DNA of 64,000 bases from UBA5614 sp034678545 (GTDB taxonomy: Bacteria; Cloacimonadota; Cloacimonadia; Cloacimonadales; Cloacimonadaceae): assembly GCA_034678545.1 (NCBI GenBank), contig JAXDBS010000032.1, positions 83,973-147,972 on the forward strand, given 5' to 3'. A program made the position numbers and the translations under genes. Below, one piece after another: positions 8,355 to 17,643 of this stretch. Each line of letters opens with the position of its first letter. The first letter of the stretch is position 1. The notes below the pieces were generated by a model, which was given only the letters and a program-made list of their open reading frames with translations, was not told the DNA's origin and ran no database searches.

Positions 8355-9636
8355 ATTTGGCCTCGTAGGAATAATACTTTACAGAATGGGAAAAATCCTG
8401 CCAGGGATTGTGGGCGTCCGACAGGCTGGCAACGACTTCAGTCCCAAAATGGAGAGGATATTCGCTGACGATGAGAAGATCAGGTTTGTTACCGGGCCGG
8501 ATGGTTCCGCACCTGGGGTACAGTCCCATCAGTCTGGCCGGCTGGGAGGTGAGCAGCGGAATGAGCTTTTCCAGAGCGAGTTTGCCTGTCCGGACGAGGT
8601 TTTCATAGAGGAGCGGAAAAGTGGCGCCCAAGCCTGCCAGGCCGACGGGGACCTGTTCCGGAGCGTCTTTGTGCCTGTCTTTGTCAGCCATTCGGAAGGG
8701 GCAGTGGTCGGTGGCGATGGCGTCGAACAGGCCTTCCTGCAACAGCTCCACCATCAGTCCGCGGGAAACTTCGCTGCGCAAAGGCGGGGTGCACAGCCAG
8801 CGGTGCCCGTCCCCGCGCAGCAGCCAGGACTCGTTCAGCAGCAGGTAGTGGGGTGCGGTTTCACAGGAAACGGGGGCGGAGCGTTTTGCCTGCCTGATCA
8901 GCAAAGCCGCTTCCGGGCAGGAAACGTGGACGATGTGGACCGGGTAGCCATACTGGGTGGCAAGGTCCAGAATGCGCTCCACCGCCAGGATCTCTGCCAG
9001 TTCGGGCCTGCGATTGGCAGCATCGGCGGGCTGGCGGAAGGGATATAGTTCGGACATGGAAGTAATGATATCATCGTCTTCGCAATGGACCAGGATGAGG
9101 GGTTTGACATCACTGAGTTCCTGCATCCAACGCCCGATCTCGACATAGGGGCGGTACAATCCGTTTGGTTTGTAGGTAGTGTAGAATTTCAGGTCGCAGC
9201 CTCGCTTGAGCAGGGGGCGGACGTGCCGAGGCTCAGATCGGGTGGGAGTGAGATGCCAGCGGACGGGATGCCGGAAATACTGATCTGCTTCGGTTATGGC
9301 CCGCTCCAGTTGGGCGGACAGAGTCTTCGTATCATTATCGGCAGCAGTATTCTCAGTAACAAACGCACCGATGGCTGAAATGCCGCAGAGGTTTGCCAGG
9401 CTGACGAGGGAGGCCCAGCCGTCAGCCAGTTCAAGCCCGCAGACCTTTTCTCCCACGTGCACATGCATGTCCAGCAGGCCGGGAAGGATGTATGAATCGG
9501 AGCAGTCAACAGTTTCATCCGGCTGGCCTTGCAGGTTCTTTCCGTGCTGAGTTATAATCCCGTCTTCAATGAGCAGGTCGAGTTCCTCAAAACCGGTATC
9601 CTGCCAGACTTTGCCGCCGGAGAGCAGACGTCTCAT
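8341..9636 (-). CDS. Hydantoinase/dihydropyrimidinase-like amidohydrolase
   Basis: This 431-residue cyclic amidase has the metal ligands of the family: His58 and His60 in MHVHVGE, Lys150 (LKFYTTYK) where the bridging carboxylated lysine is expected, His184 in LVHCEDDD, a further histidine in VHIVHVSC and the aspartate in ATDHCPF. It should open a cyclic amide such as a hydantoin, dihydropyrimidine or allantoin-like ring. I chose the ATG at 9634-9636, one base after the stop of the upstream PLP enzyme, over an earlier in-frame ATG inside that gene. It corresponds in position to the hydantoinase of the E. coli ygeW-ygfK region. Dihydroorotase is an alternative but pyr genes are absent. Confidence 0.85.
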   Translation of the reverse strand: MRRLLSGGKVWQDTGFEELDLLIEDGIITQHGKNLQGQPDETVDCSDSYILPGLLDMHVHVGEKVCGLELADGWASLVSLANLCGISAIGAFVTENTAADNDTKTLSAQLERAITEADQYFRHPVRWHLTPTRSEPRHVRPLLKRGCDLKFYTTYKPNGLYRPYVEIGRWMQELSDVKPLILVHCEDDDIITSMSELYPFRQPADAANRRPELAEILAVERILDLATQYGYPVHIVHVSCPEAALLIRQAKRSAPVSCETAPHYLLLNESWLLRGDGHRWLCTPPLRSEVSRGLMVELLQEGLFDAIATDHCPFRMADKDRHKDAPEQVPVGLAGLGATFPLLYENLVRTGKLALEKLIPLLTSQPARLMGLYPRCGTIRPGNKPDLLIVSEYPLHFGTEVVASLSDAHNPWQDFSHSVKYYSYEAKYGKA

Positions 9637-9637
9637 C

Positions 9638-10795
9638 TTACAGCCTGACCGCCCCGATATCTTTAAGGCCATGCCCAGTGACCAACAGGACCACCTGGTC
9701 CATCCGGCAGAGGGTGTGCGCCTGGACCGCCCTGATTAAACCCGCCAATCCCGCGCGGGCTGCGGGTTCGGCAAAAACGCCGGTTGTGCGGGCCAGCAGC
9801 AGTTGAGCCCGGCGGATCTCGTCATCGCTGACCAGGATGGAAGCGCCGTTCGTTTCCTGTAAAGCGCGGACAGCCCAATGGGCATTGCTGGGCGTTTTTA
9901 CTGAGATGGAATCGGCAATCGTAACCGGCCTGGCAGCATCCTCGTAACGGCCGGACTCAAAATAGCGGGTGACGGCGTCGGAGCTTTCAGCCTGGACGGA
10001 AAGCAGGCGAGGCAGACGGCTGATCAATCCGGCTCTGTGCAGATCAAGGAAAGCTTTGTGCAGGCCGGCCAGGATCACGCCGTCCCCGACGGGGACCACG
10101 ATCCAGTCCGGCACGTTCTGGTTGTTTTGGAGGAAAATCTCCAGGCCGGCGGTTTTCTTTCCTTCGATGGTGAGCGGATGGTAACCTGTGTTGCGGTTGA
10201 GTCCGCCTTCCCGGCGGGTGTATTCCAACGAGGCGGCAAAGGCGTCGTCATAGGTGCCGTCCACGGTTTGCAGCGAGGCGCCGTGCACCCTGATCTGGAT
10301 CAGCTTGGCAGGCGGGGCGGAGCGGGGGGCAAAGATCACTGCCTCCAGCCCGGCGCTGGCGCACAAGGCAGACAAAGCGCAGGCGGCGTTGCCGGTGGAG
10401 GCGGTCACGACTTTCCTTTCCCTTAAACGGATGGCCTCCGCCACCACGAGCTGGGAAGCCCTGTCCTTGAGCGAGCCGCTGGGATTGAGGCCATCGTTTT
10501 TAATGGAAACATCCAGCAGACCGATTGCCTCCGCCAGCCTTGCGGAGCGGAAGAAGGGCGTGTTGCCGACCGGCAGTTCGGGATAAAACCCGGGTTCCAC
10601 GGCGGAAAGCAGGTCCGGGTCAGGTTTTTCACGCCACTTTTTTCCGATGGCGTCATAATCGAAGATTGCTTCCAGCACCCCTGACAGGGGCAAGCCAGCC
10701 CGGTAGTCCTGCGAACACTCGGGGCAGAGGTAGCGGACCTCGTCACGGGCATAGTCTCTGCCGCATTGGGTGCAGCGGTAATGCTTAAAATACAT
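9638..10795 (-). CDS. PLP-dependent lyase, threonine synthase-like, with zinc ribbon
   Basis: This 385-residue enzyme has an N-terminal rubredoxin-like ribbon (Cys8, Cys11, Cys24, Cys27) and a fold-type II PLP domain with NPSGSLKDRA, where Lys110 should form the Schiff base, and the STGNAA phosphate-type loop. Threonine synthases look like this, but the place between ygeY and a hydantoinase is where E. coli has diaminopropionate ammonia-lyase (ygeX). I therefore infer a degradative beta-eliminase as an alternative. The start at 10795 leaves a 16-base gap after ygeY; an earlier ATG at 10837 would overlap ygeY and lacks support. Confidence 0.78.
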   Translation of the reverse strand: MYFKHYRCTQCGRDYARDEVRYLCPECSQDYRAGLPLSGVLEAIFDYDAIGKKWREKPDPDLLSAVEPGFYPELPVGNTPFFRSARLAEAIGLLDVSIKNDGLNPSGSLKDRASQLVVAEAIRLRERKVVTASTGNAACALSALCASAGLEAVIFAPRSAPPAKLIQIRVHGASLQTVDGTYDDAFAASLEYTRREGGLNRNTGYHPLTIEGKKTAGLEIFLQNNQNVPDWIVVPVGDGVILAGLHKAFLDLHRAGLISRLPRLLSVQAESSDAVTRYFESGRYEDAARPVTIADSISVKTPSNAHWAVRALQETNGASILVSDDEIRRAQLLLARTTGVFAEPAARAGLAGLIRAVQAHTLCRMDQVVLLVTGHGLKDIGAVRL

Positions 10796-10811
10796 ATTGC
10801 CTAATTTTGGA

Positions 10812-12008
10812 TTATTGCCGGTTAAGGGCATAAACAAAGGCGGCGTAGAAGGCGGCCGCCTGGGTCAGGTGCCCGACGGGGCAGGCCTCGTTGGGCGCGT
10901 GGGCATTGACTTCGTTGCCCGGCCCCAGCCCCAGGCAGGGGATGTTGTGCATACCCATGATGGCCACGCCGTTGGTGCTGAAGGTCCACTTGTCGATCAG
11001 GGGCGCCTTGCCGAGGACCTGTTCATAGCTGTGGGCTGCGGTCTTGAGCCAGGGTGAATCCTCCGGCAGCACCCAGGTGGGGAAATACTTCTCCGTGGGA
11101 TAGACGAGCCCGGTGTAGGCAGCTTCTTCATACTTAAGCACTTCCACTTCCGCGTCAGGGACGCCGGCCAAGCGGCAGGCTTCCCTGACTTCCGCCACGG
11201 CGCTGTTTTTGTTTTCACCAAAGGTGAGGCGGCGGTCAAGCTGGATGGAAGCGGCGTCCGGAACCGCGCACTGGGAGGGCGAGGAGAAAAAGACCTGGGT
11301 TACGGTGACGCTGCCCTTGCCGAGGAAGGGATCATCCCGCAGGCGGCTATGCAGCTTCTCGATTTCCAAAGCGATCCTGCTGATCTTGTAAATGGCGTTG
11401 TCGCCGCGCTCGGGAGCGGAGCCGTGACAGGACAGGCCTTTGGCGTGAACCATTATCTCCATCCTGCCCCGGTGGCCGCGGTAGATATTGAGGTTGGTCG
11501 GCTCCGTGATGACTACGAGTTCCGGAATCAGCTTTTCCTCGTTGATCAGGTATTGCCAGCAGAGGCCGTCGCAGTCTTCCTCCATGACGGTTCCAGTGAA
11601 CCAGACGCTGAATTTGCTGTTGAGGCCGAGGTCCTTGATGATGCGCCCGGCCGTCACCATGGAGGCCATGCCGCTTTCCTGATCAACGCTGCCGCGCCCG
11701 ATCACCAGGCCGCCTTTCACTTCCGCCCTGAAAGGGTCGGTGTCCCAGAGTGAGAGGTCGCCAGCGTATACGGTGTCTATATGCGCGTCAAAGGCAATGC
11801 TGCGCTTAACCTTTCCGATGCGGCCTATCACGTTGCCAAGCCCGTCGATCCGCACTTCGTCAAAACCGGCCTGCTCCATTTCGCGCCTGATGCACTGGAT
11901 GACGTCCCTCTCCCGGGTGGAAAAGCTGGGCAGATTGATCATGTCACACAGGAAACGCGTTGTTTCCGTTTCGTAATGCCTGGCTCTGTCCATGATTTGC
12001 TGATACAT
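10812..12008 (-). CDS. ygeY: YgeY-family M20 metallohydrolase
   Basis: This 398-residue enzyme is a dinuclear-zinc M20 amidohydrolase. It has DAHIDTV with His76 and Asp78, GSVDQESG with Asp109 as the bridging ligand, the catalytic pair Glu143-Glu144 in VMEEDCDGL, the ligand in ITEPTNLNI, and a C-terminal histidine in NAHAPNE. The sequence CHGSAPERGDNAIYK is typical of YgeY, a family linked with selenium-dependent molybdenum hydroxylases. It should hydrolyse an open-chain amide or carbamoyl product downstream of the hydantoinase. It lies between ssnA and the PLP enzyme in a tight run of genes. Confidence 0.9.
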   Translation of the reverse strand: MYQQIMDRARHYETETTRFLCDMINLPSFSTRERDVIQCIRREMEQAGFDEVRIDGLGNVIGRIGKVKRSIAFDAHIDTVYAGDLSLWDTDPFRAEVKGGLVIGRGSVDQESGMASMVTAGRIIKDLGLNSKFSVWFTGTVMEEDCDGLCWQYLINEEKLIPELVVITEPTNLNIYRGHRGRMEIMVHAKGLSCHGSAPERGDNAIYKISRIALEIEKLHSRLRDDPFLGKGSVTVTQVFFSSPSQCAVPDAASIQLDRRLTFGENKNSAVAEVREACRLAGVPDAEVEVLKYEEAAYTGLVYPTEKYFPTWVLPEDSPWLKTAAHSYEQVLGKAPLIDKWTFSTNGVAIMGMHNIPCLGLGPGNEVNAHAPNEACPVGHLTQAAAFYAAFVYALNRQ

Positions 12009-12033
12009 TTTCTATCTCCTGTAGCGTAATTCC

Positions 12034-13359
12034 TCAAAACCGCTGCCACAGGTTGGCGGCGCACTCGCGGGCACGGGCTGCGATCTCCGCCTCGTCCAGA
12101 TCGAGCTGAAGCTTCTTGTCGCGGTAAAGGATGCGGCCGCCGCAAATGGTCGTGTCCACCGGGGCCTGGGACAGGCCGTAAATCACATGCCCGATCCAGG
12201 TGTCCGAATCCAGCGGGGTTGGGGGCTCATAGTCGATCAGGACCAGGTCGGCGGCAACGCCGGTTTCGATCAGCCCCAACTGGTTATCCCAGTAACGGTT
12301 GGCGATGGCCGGGTTGTTTTTCAGCAGTGTGTTGGCGATCTCCATGAAGCCCCGGGAGGGATCATGCTTAAGGTGCTGAGCCCAGAGGCCGACACGCAGT
12401 TCCTCCAGCATGTTGACAGTCATGGCGTCAGTGCCCAGGCCGACGATCAGCCCTTTCCGGGTCAGCGTGACCACATCCGCGATGCCGACGGCGTTATTCA
12501 AATTGGATTGCGGATTATGGGCCACGGCCGCGCCGCTCTGGGCCAGGATTTCCATTTCCTGCTCATCAATGTGGATGCAGTGGGCGGCAATGGATGTGTC
12601 ATTCAAAAGTTTGAAATCGTTGAGCCTGTTTATCACTCTCCTGCCGTGGTGCTGCAGGGAATAATCCTGGTCGGAAGCGTCTTCCGCCACGTGGACGTGG
12701 AATCCGCAGTTCAGCCGTTGCCCTTCCTCCGACACGATCTCCAGGGTTCGGTCGCTGAGCGTGAAGGCTGCGTGCAGGCCGAACAGGCCCTTCAGGTATT
12801 CCGAAGCATCCGATTGCACGCTTTCCAGCCACATGACATTTTCGCGGATGCCTTCCAGGGCTCTGACTTCGCCATCCCTGTCCGTGACTTCATAACAGAG
12901 GCTGGCGCGCAACCCCGCCTGCCGGACAGCTCTGGCGATCTCGTCCAATGAGCCGGGGATGGCTCCCGGTGAGGCGTGATGGTCTATGATCGTGGTGGTT
13001 CCGTGCCGGATGGCATCCAAGGCGGAAACCAGGGTGGAATAATGAATGTCTTCCATCAGCAGCTGCTTATCCAGTCGCCACCAGAGATTCTCCAGCACTT
13101 CATTGAAGTTGTGCGAAGGCGCCGCCTTGCCCAGTCCGCGCACCAGAGTGCTGTAGAAATGGTGGTGCACATTGATGAAACCCGGCATGATGACCTGACC
13201 GGAGGCATCAAGGACCAGGCCGTCAAAACCCTCTATCTGCCCTTTTTCGGTTATGCGGCTGATGCATCCGTCCTCCAGCAGCAGGTCCTTACCGGTCAGG
13301 ACAGGCGTGACAGGGTTCAGGGTGAGGGCTGTCCCATTGGTGATCAGTATTTTTTCCAT
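12034..13359 (-). CDS. ssnA: SsnA-type amidohydrolase (putative aminohydrolase)
   Basis: This 441-residue amidohydrolase resembles guanine deaminase/chlorohydrolase-type enzymes. It has FINVHHHFYSTLVRG (metal ligands His65 and His67), SIAAHCIHID, NPQSNLNNAVG and GLGTDAMT. SsnA is a known partner of YgfK and YgeY in anaerobic purine-related clusters, where it probably deaminates a purine. I chose the ATG at 13357-13359 because GGGATGGGAG lies just upstream and the protein then begins at the first beta strand; an earlier in-frame ATG gives an unlikely 16-residue extension. It is the first gene of the left wing and sits behind a candidate attenuator RNA. Confidence 0.88.
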   Translation of the reverse strand: MEKILITNGTALTLNPVTPVLTGKDLLLEDGCISRITEKGQIEGFDGLVLDASGQVIMPGFINVHHHFYSTLVRGLGKAAPSHNFNEVLENLWWRLDKQLLMEDIHYSTLVSALDAIRHGTTTIIDHHASPGAIPGSLDEIARAVRQAGLRASLCYEVTDRDGEVRALEGIRENVMWLESVQSDASEYLKGLFGLHAAFTLSDRTLEIVSEEGQRLNCGFHVHVAEDASDQDYSLQHHGRRVINRLNDFKLLNDTSIAAHCIHIDEQEMEILAQSGAAVAHNPQSNLNNAVGIADVVTLTRKGLIVGLGTDAMTVNMLEELRVGLWAQHLKHDPSRGFMEIANTLLKNNPAIANRYWDNQLGLIETGVAADLVLIDYEPPTPLDSDTWIGHVIYGLSQAPVDTTICGGRILYRDKKLQLDLDEAEIAARARECAANLWQRF

Positions 13360-13464
13360 GCAAACTCCCATCCCGGAAATCGCCGGGCTCTTAAAGTGAT
13401 CTTGCACTTTTTCTCTTTTCAGAATTGCTGAGTCCTGTCAATCAAATTGTCTGCCGCGGCATAT

Positions 13465-13494
13465 AAAAAAACGGCAGGGAGGAGATCCCTGCCG
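13465..13494 (-). terminator. Intrinsic terminator before ssnA (leftward)
   Basis: On the minus strand CGGCAGGGA pairs perfectly with TCCCTGCCG (nine pairs, five-base loop) and is followed directly by seven T residues. It ends about 105 bases before the ssnA start, so it can terminate the leader or a small RNA rather than a coding transcript. Confidence 0.75.
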
Positions 13495-13605
13495 CTGTTG
13501 GTGGTTCATCGTGATGGGAGGATCCGATGAGCATCAGGTTCAATGCCTGCCCAAGCCAGGCGGCCGGGGCTTTGCATATGCTGATATGCGTTGGCAAAGA
13601 ACCTG
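13465..13605 (-). ncRNA. Candidate structured leader RNA with terminator upstream of ssnA
   Basis: Read on the minus strand, CAGGTT (13605-13600) pairs with AACCTG (13540-13535). Inside are a hairpin CTTTGC/GCAAAG (13599-13594 with 13575-13570), itself containing CATAT/ATATG, and a second hairpin GCCTG/CAGGC (13561-13557 with 13549-13545), giving a three-way junction. A further hairpin TCATCG/CGATGA (13530-13506) exposes a CCTCCC loop, and a perfect intrinsic terminator follows. AT-rich -10-like text (TATTATATATA, 13617-13607) lies just before the junction. This is the layout of a transcription-attenuating riboswitch or of a small RNA. I do not recognise the class. Confidence 0.5.
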
Positions 13606-13809
13606 CTATATATAATAATCATTTTTAAGCCAAACACGAAAAAAATCGTACTCAGACCACTTTTTTTCCGGAACTCGCCACATAGCCTAGTTTGTCATCA
13701 TATCATTCCCGCTTCCACAGTATCAATCTGGAGTCCGGGAAAAACTTCTTTACAAATGACGGCGTTTTATTAATCATAAACACTTAACTCATTTTGGATA
13801 GGATCAGTA

Positions 13810-15312
13810 ATGAAAAACAACCAAAACATGATACCGATGAAACTGAGCTGCTGGGTGAACGGCAACAGGCTGGAAGAGATCATCCCGCCCGGGATCACAG
13901 CCCTGGAATTACTGAACGGCAGGCTTTCCCTGCACGGGACCAAGAGCAGCTGCAACGAAGGCGACTGCGGGGCTTGCACCGTCCTGGTGGCGCGCAGGAA
14001 GGGCCGGCGCGTGATCTACCAGGCAGTCAACTCCTGCCTCTATCCCGCCGTCCGGCTGCAGGGCAAACACCTGATCACGATCGAAGGCCTGGCCGTGGGC
14101 GGAGAACTGCATCCCATCCAGACCGCGCTGCTGGACAGGCACGGCACCCAGTGCGGCTTTTGCACTCCCGGCTTTGTGATGTCCCTGCTGGGGATGTTCT
14201 TGAACAATCCGCGTCCCAACCGGGAAGAGATCCTGGCCGCGCTGGAAGGCAACCTCTGCCGCTGCACCGGCTACGACAGCATCATGCAGGCGGCCGAACT
14301 AGCCAGAGACCGCCTGGACGGGAAGCAAGACCTGCTTCCTGCGAGCCTGCGGAAGGTGGAACGTCATTTAAAGGAGGATTTTACTGTTCATGCCGGAAAG
14401 CCAGTCAGCAATGAGGAAGGTTTTGCCACGATCGGTTACCATGCCCCCGCCTCGCTGCAGGAACTGTGGCAGATCCTGCGGAGTTTCCGCTCAGACAGTG
14501 ATTTCAAATTCCTTGCCGGCGGCACCGACCTGATGGTCCTGGTCAACATCCAGCACATCCACTATCCCCACCTGATCGACCTGACCAATCTGGCTGAACT
14601 GGAACATATCAGTTCTGATGCGCGTTCCCTGCACATCGGAGCTAACGTTACCCTGGCCCAGCTGCAGCAGGATAAATCTGTTCACAAGCACTTTCCTTTG
14701 CTGGAGCAGGCCATTCGGCAGATGGCCAGCACCCAGATCCGCAATACAGCTACTTTGGCCGGCAACCTGGCCAACGCCTCGCCCGTAGCGGACGGCGCCG
14801 CCACCCTGCTGGCCCTGGGGGCGGAAGCGGTCCTCAGCTCTGAAGCCGGGGACAGGAAAGTTCCGCTTGCGGCTTTTTTCCACTCCTACAAGCAGACGGA
14901 ACTGGGGGTCCGCGAGATCATCCGGGAGATCGTGCTCCCGCTGCCGAGGGGAAAAAGCCATTTCTGCAATTTCATCAAATCGGCCAAGCGCAAGGCGGTG
15001 GATATCTCGGGAGTGGTTTCAGCCATTGACCTGGAGCATAAGAACGGCAGAATCACCAAGGCCCGCATCAGCTTTGGCGGCGTAGCGCCCTATCCCGCCC
15101 TGGCTGAAAAAACCATGGCCTATCTGAAAGGGAAAAAGCTCCTGCCCGGCTTTATAGAAGAGGCGGCAATGCTGGCCGCGGGTGAGTTCGCTCCGATCTC
15201 GGACGTCCGGGGCTCTGATGCTTATCGCGCGCTTCTGATCAGAAATCACGTGATCAGCCACCTGACCGCTTTCCGGGATTCAATTGACCCCAAGGGGAGG
15301 AAGGAAGAATGA
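13810..15312 (+). CDS. Xanthine dehydrogenase Fe-S/FAD fused subunit
   Basis: This 500-residue protein joins the two-cluster [2Fe-2S] module (about residues 10-165) to an FAD-binding CO-dehydrogenase-type module (about 200-490). Visible ligands are SSCNEGDCGACTVL, NSCLYP, QCGFCTPG and NLCRCTGY; the flavin loop is FLAGGTDLMV, followed by QIRNTATLAGNLANASP. It takes electrons from the Mo subunit encoded next and passes them via FAD, probably to NAD. The start has TAGGATCAG just upstream. The gene overlaps the next by four bases (ATGA), so the two subunits are co-translated. This is the XdhA arrangement. Confidence 0.92.
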   Translation: MKNNQNMIPMKLSCWVNGNRLEEIIPPGITALELLNGRLSLHGTKSSCNEGDCGACTVLVARRKGRRVIYQAVNSCLYPAVRLQGKHLITIEGLAVGGELHPIQTALLDRHGTQCGFCTPGFVMSLLGMFLNNPRPNREEILAALEGNLCRCTGYDSIMQAAELARDRLDGKQDLLPASLRKVERHLKEDFTVHAGKPVSNEEGFATIGYHAPASLQELWQILRSFRSDSDFKFLAGGTDLMVLVNIQHIHYPHLIDLTNLAELEHISSDARSLHIGANVTLAQLQQDKSVHKHFPLLEQAIRQMASTQIRNTATLAGNLANASPVADGAATLLALGAEAVLSSEAGDRKVPLAAFFHSYKQTELGVREIIREIVLPLPRGKSHFCNFIKSAKRKAVDISGVVSAIDLEHKNGRITKARISFGGVAPYPALAEKTMAYLKGKKLLPGFIEEAAMLAAGEFAPISDVRGSDAYRALLIRNHVISHLTAFRDSIDPKGRKEE

Positions 15313-17615
15313 AAAAGCTCCCCTGGCACATCAACGGCAGGCTCCACGTCACCGGCGCCAGCGTCTTCATCGGTGAGGACAGGAAACCCGAAGGGCTGCT
15401 CCATGCCCGCTTCCTGTTCAGCCCGGTGGCGCATGCCAGAATTTCGCGCCTGAACCTGGACAAGGCAAGGAAGCTGGCCGATGTCACAGCAGTGCTGAGT
15501 TGGACGGACGTTCCGGGCGAAAACCAGATCGGCCACGTGATCAAGGACGAGCCCCTGTTTCCGCAGGAGGAGATCATGTATGCGGGCCAGCCCCTGGCCA
15601 TGGCGCTGTCGCCCTATCCCAAGGTTGCGGAACAGGCTGTTAAACTGATCGAACTCGAATACGATGAACTCCAACCCATTTTTGACATAGATGAAGCAGA
15701 CAGGAATAAGCAATGGTACATCCCTGAACGGAAAATTGAATGCGGCAACGTCAATGCCGCCCTGGCCAAAGCCAAATACACGCTCTCAGGTACGGTCGAA
15801 TCATCTAACCAGGAACATTTCTACATGGAGACCCAGCGCTGCCGTGCCGTCCCCGGGGAAGGCAAGACCATCATCCTGTACAGTGCCACGCAGAGCACTA
15901 TGGAAGTGCAGGAGGTCATGTCCCACGTGCTGGGGATTCCCGCGCATAACATCATCATTGACGTGCCGCGCCTGGGCGGAGCCTTTGGCGGCAAGGAACG
16001 GGCCGGGACGCTGTGGGCCTGCCTGGCCGGGCTGGGCGCGTTTGTCACCCGGAGGCCGGTGGAAGTGAAGCTGGACAGGACGGAGGACATGCTGGCCACC
16101 GGCAAGCGCCACCCCTTCCGCAGCCGTTACAAAATCGGCTTTGACGAACAGGGGAGGATCACTGCCTACGATGTGGAGCTGCTCTCCAACGGCGGCGCTT
16201 ATGCCGACCTCTCGGTTGCCATCCTGGAACGTGCCATGTTTCATGCCGAAAACGCCTACCACATTCCCAACGCCCGCATCCGGGGTCGCGCCTGCCGCAC
16301 CAACCTCCCCCCCAATACCGCTTTTCGGGGTTTTGGCGCGCCCCAGGGCATCTTCGTCATCGAATATCTGATCGAAGCGGTTGCCCACAAGCTGATGCTC
16401 GACCCGCTGGCAGTGCGCCTGCGCAACCTTTATAAAAAAGGCGACCTTGCCCCCTACGGCCAGAAGATCAGCGAGACCAACCTGCGGGCCCTGTTCCGGC
16501 GCTTGCAGAGGATCTCCCACTATGACAAGCTGGTTGCTGACACGGATGAATTCAACCGCACCCACCGTGATAAAAAGCGCGGCTTGGCCGCCGTGCCTGT
16601 CAAGTTCGGGATCTCTTTTACCACCGCTCTGCTCAACCAAGGCTCGGCCCTGGTCTGGATCTATATCGACGGTACCGTTTCCGTAACCACGGGCGGGGTG
16701 GAGATGGGGCAGGAGGTAAACTCCAAGGTGGCGCTGATCGTATCCAAAATTTTGGGCATTCCTTTCGACAGGATCAGGGTGGAAAGCAGCAATACCCAGA
16801 GAGTGGGCAACGCCTCACCCACAGCTGCTTCCACCGGGACCGACATCAACGGCAACGCCGCCCGCGCAGCGGCAGAGCAACTCCGGGAACGCCTTCTATC
16901 AAAAGCCGCCGAACTGCTCTCGGAGAAGACCGGGAAAAAGGTGCGCCCGCAGGATATCTCGCTCATAAACGACAAGGCTGTCCTCACTGGCAGATCAGCC
17001 TCATATATCCGCATTCCTGCCCTGATCAGGGGGTTATATGAAAGCCGAGTCCCGCTGGGGGCTTATGGGTACTACGCGACCCCGAAAGTGAACTTTGACC
17101 GGGAGATCGGGAAAGGCCACCCCTTTGCCTATTTTGTGTACGGCTGCGCCTTGGCCAGAGTGGAAGTGGACGTCCTGACCGGCGACAGCAAAATAATCGA
17201 AACCTATATCGTGCACGAGACCGGCCCCCTGCTGCATGACGAGATTGACCGGGGCCAGATCATCGGCGCCTTCATCCAGTCCTTCGGCTGGTGTACGATG
17301 GAGGAGATGCCGCATGACGCCCGGGGTAAATACCTGGCGCTCTCGCCTTCCACCTACAAGATTCCCGGCATCCGCGACCTGCCGGAAAAGCTGGTTGTGG
17401 AGATGGTGCAGTCGCCCTGCAGGGAAGCCAGCGTCCTGGGCAGCAAGGCGGTGGGGGAGCCTCCCTTCATCTATGGCGAGGCGGTCTGGTTCGCTTTGCG
17501 CAATGCCGTAAGCGTTCTGGCCGATCACAAGATCATACCTGACCTGAAATTCCCCGCCACGCCGGAGGCCATTCTGTTGGCGGTGGAAGAGCTCAAAGCC
17601 AGGAAATTGAAATAA
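15309..17615 (+). CDS. Xanthine dehydrogenase Mo-binding subunit, second copy
   Basis: This 768-residue molybdopterin subunit pairs with the Fe-S/FAD protein it overlaps. It has the hammerhead domain (VTGASVFIGED), GGAFGGKERAG, NTAFRGFGAPQG with the arginine that holds xanthine in known enzymes, VEMGQEVNSKV, and a terminal KAVGEPP with the catalytic glutamate. It most likely oxidises hypoxanthine or xanthine. It is only distantly similar to the Mo subunit at 6096 of the left wing, so the locus encodes two separate Mo-hydroxylases. Confidence 0.92.
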   Translation: MKKLPWHINGRLHVTGASVFIGEDRKPEGLLHARFLFSPVAHARISRLNLDKARKLADVTAVLSWTDVPGENQIGHVIKDEPLFPQEEIMYAGQPLAMALSPYPKVAEQAVKLIELEYDELQPIFDIDEADRNKQWYIPERKIECGNVNAALAKAKYTLSGTVESSNQEHFYMETQRCRAVPGEGKTIILYSATQSTMEVQEVMSHVLGIPAHNIIIDVPRLGGAFGGKERAGTLWACLAGLGAFVTRRPVEVKLDRTEDMLATGKRHPFRSRYKIGFDEQGRITAYDVELLSNGGAYADLSVAILERAMFHAENAYHIPNARIRGRACRTNLPPNTAFRGFGAPQGIFVIEYLIEAVAHKLMLDPLAVRLRNLYKKGDLAPYGQKISETNLRALFRRLQRISHYDKLVADTDEFNRTHRDKKRGLAAVPVKFGISFTTALLNQGSALVWIYIDGTVSVTTGGVEMGQEVNSKVALIVSKILGIPFDRIRVESSNTQRVGNASPTAASTGTDINGNAARAAAEQLRERLLSKAAELLSEKTGKKVRPQDISLINDKAVLTGRSASYIRIPALIRGLYESRVPLGAYGYYATPKVNFDREIGKGHPFAYFVYGCALARVEVDVLTGDSKIIETYIVHETGPLLHDEIDRGQIIGAFIQSFGWCTMEEMPHDARGKYLALSPSTYKIPGIRDLPEKLVVEMVQSPCREASVLGSKAVGEPPFIYGEAVWFALRNAVSVLADHKIIPDLKFPATPEAILLAVEELKARKLK

Positions 17616-17643
17616 AGAAATTCGAATGGATTAAGAGGAAAAC

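Noticed and set aside
13535..13605. Short resemblance of the ssnA leader to c-di-GMP-I (GCAAAGCC-CGG) and ZTP (CCGCCTGG) riboswitch cores
   Set aside because: Only one short stretch matches each; the other conserved segments and the expected helix order are missing.
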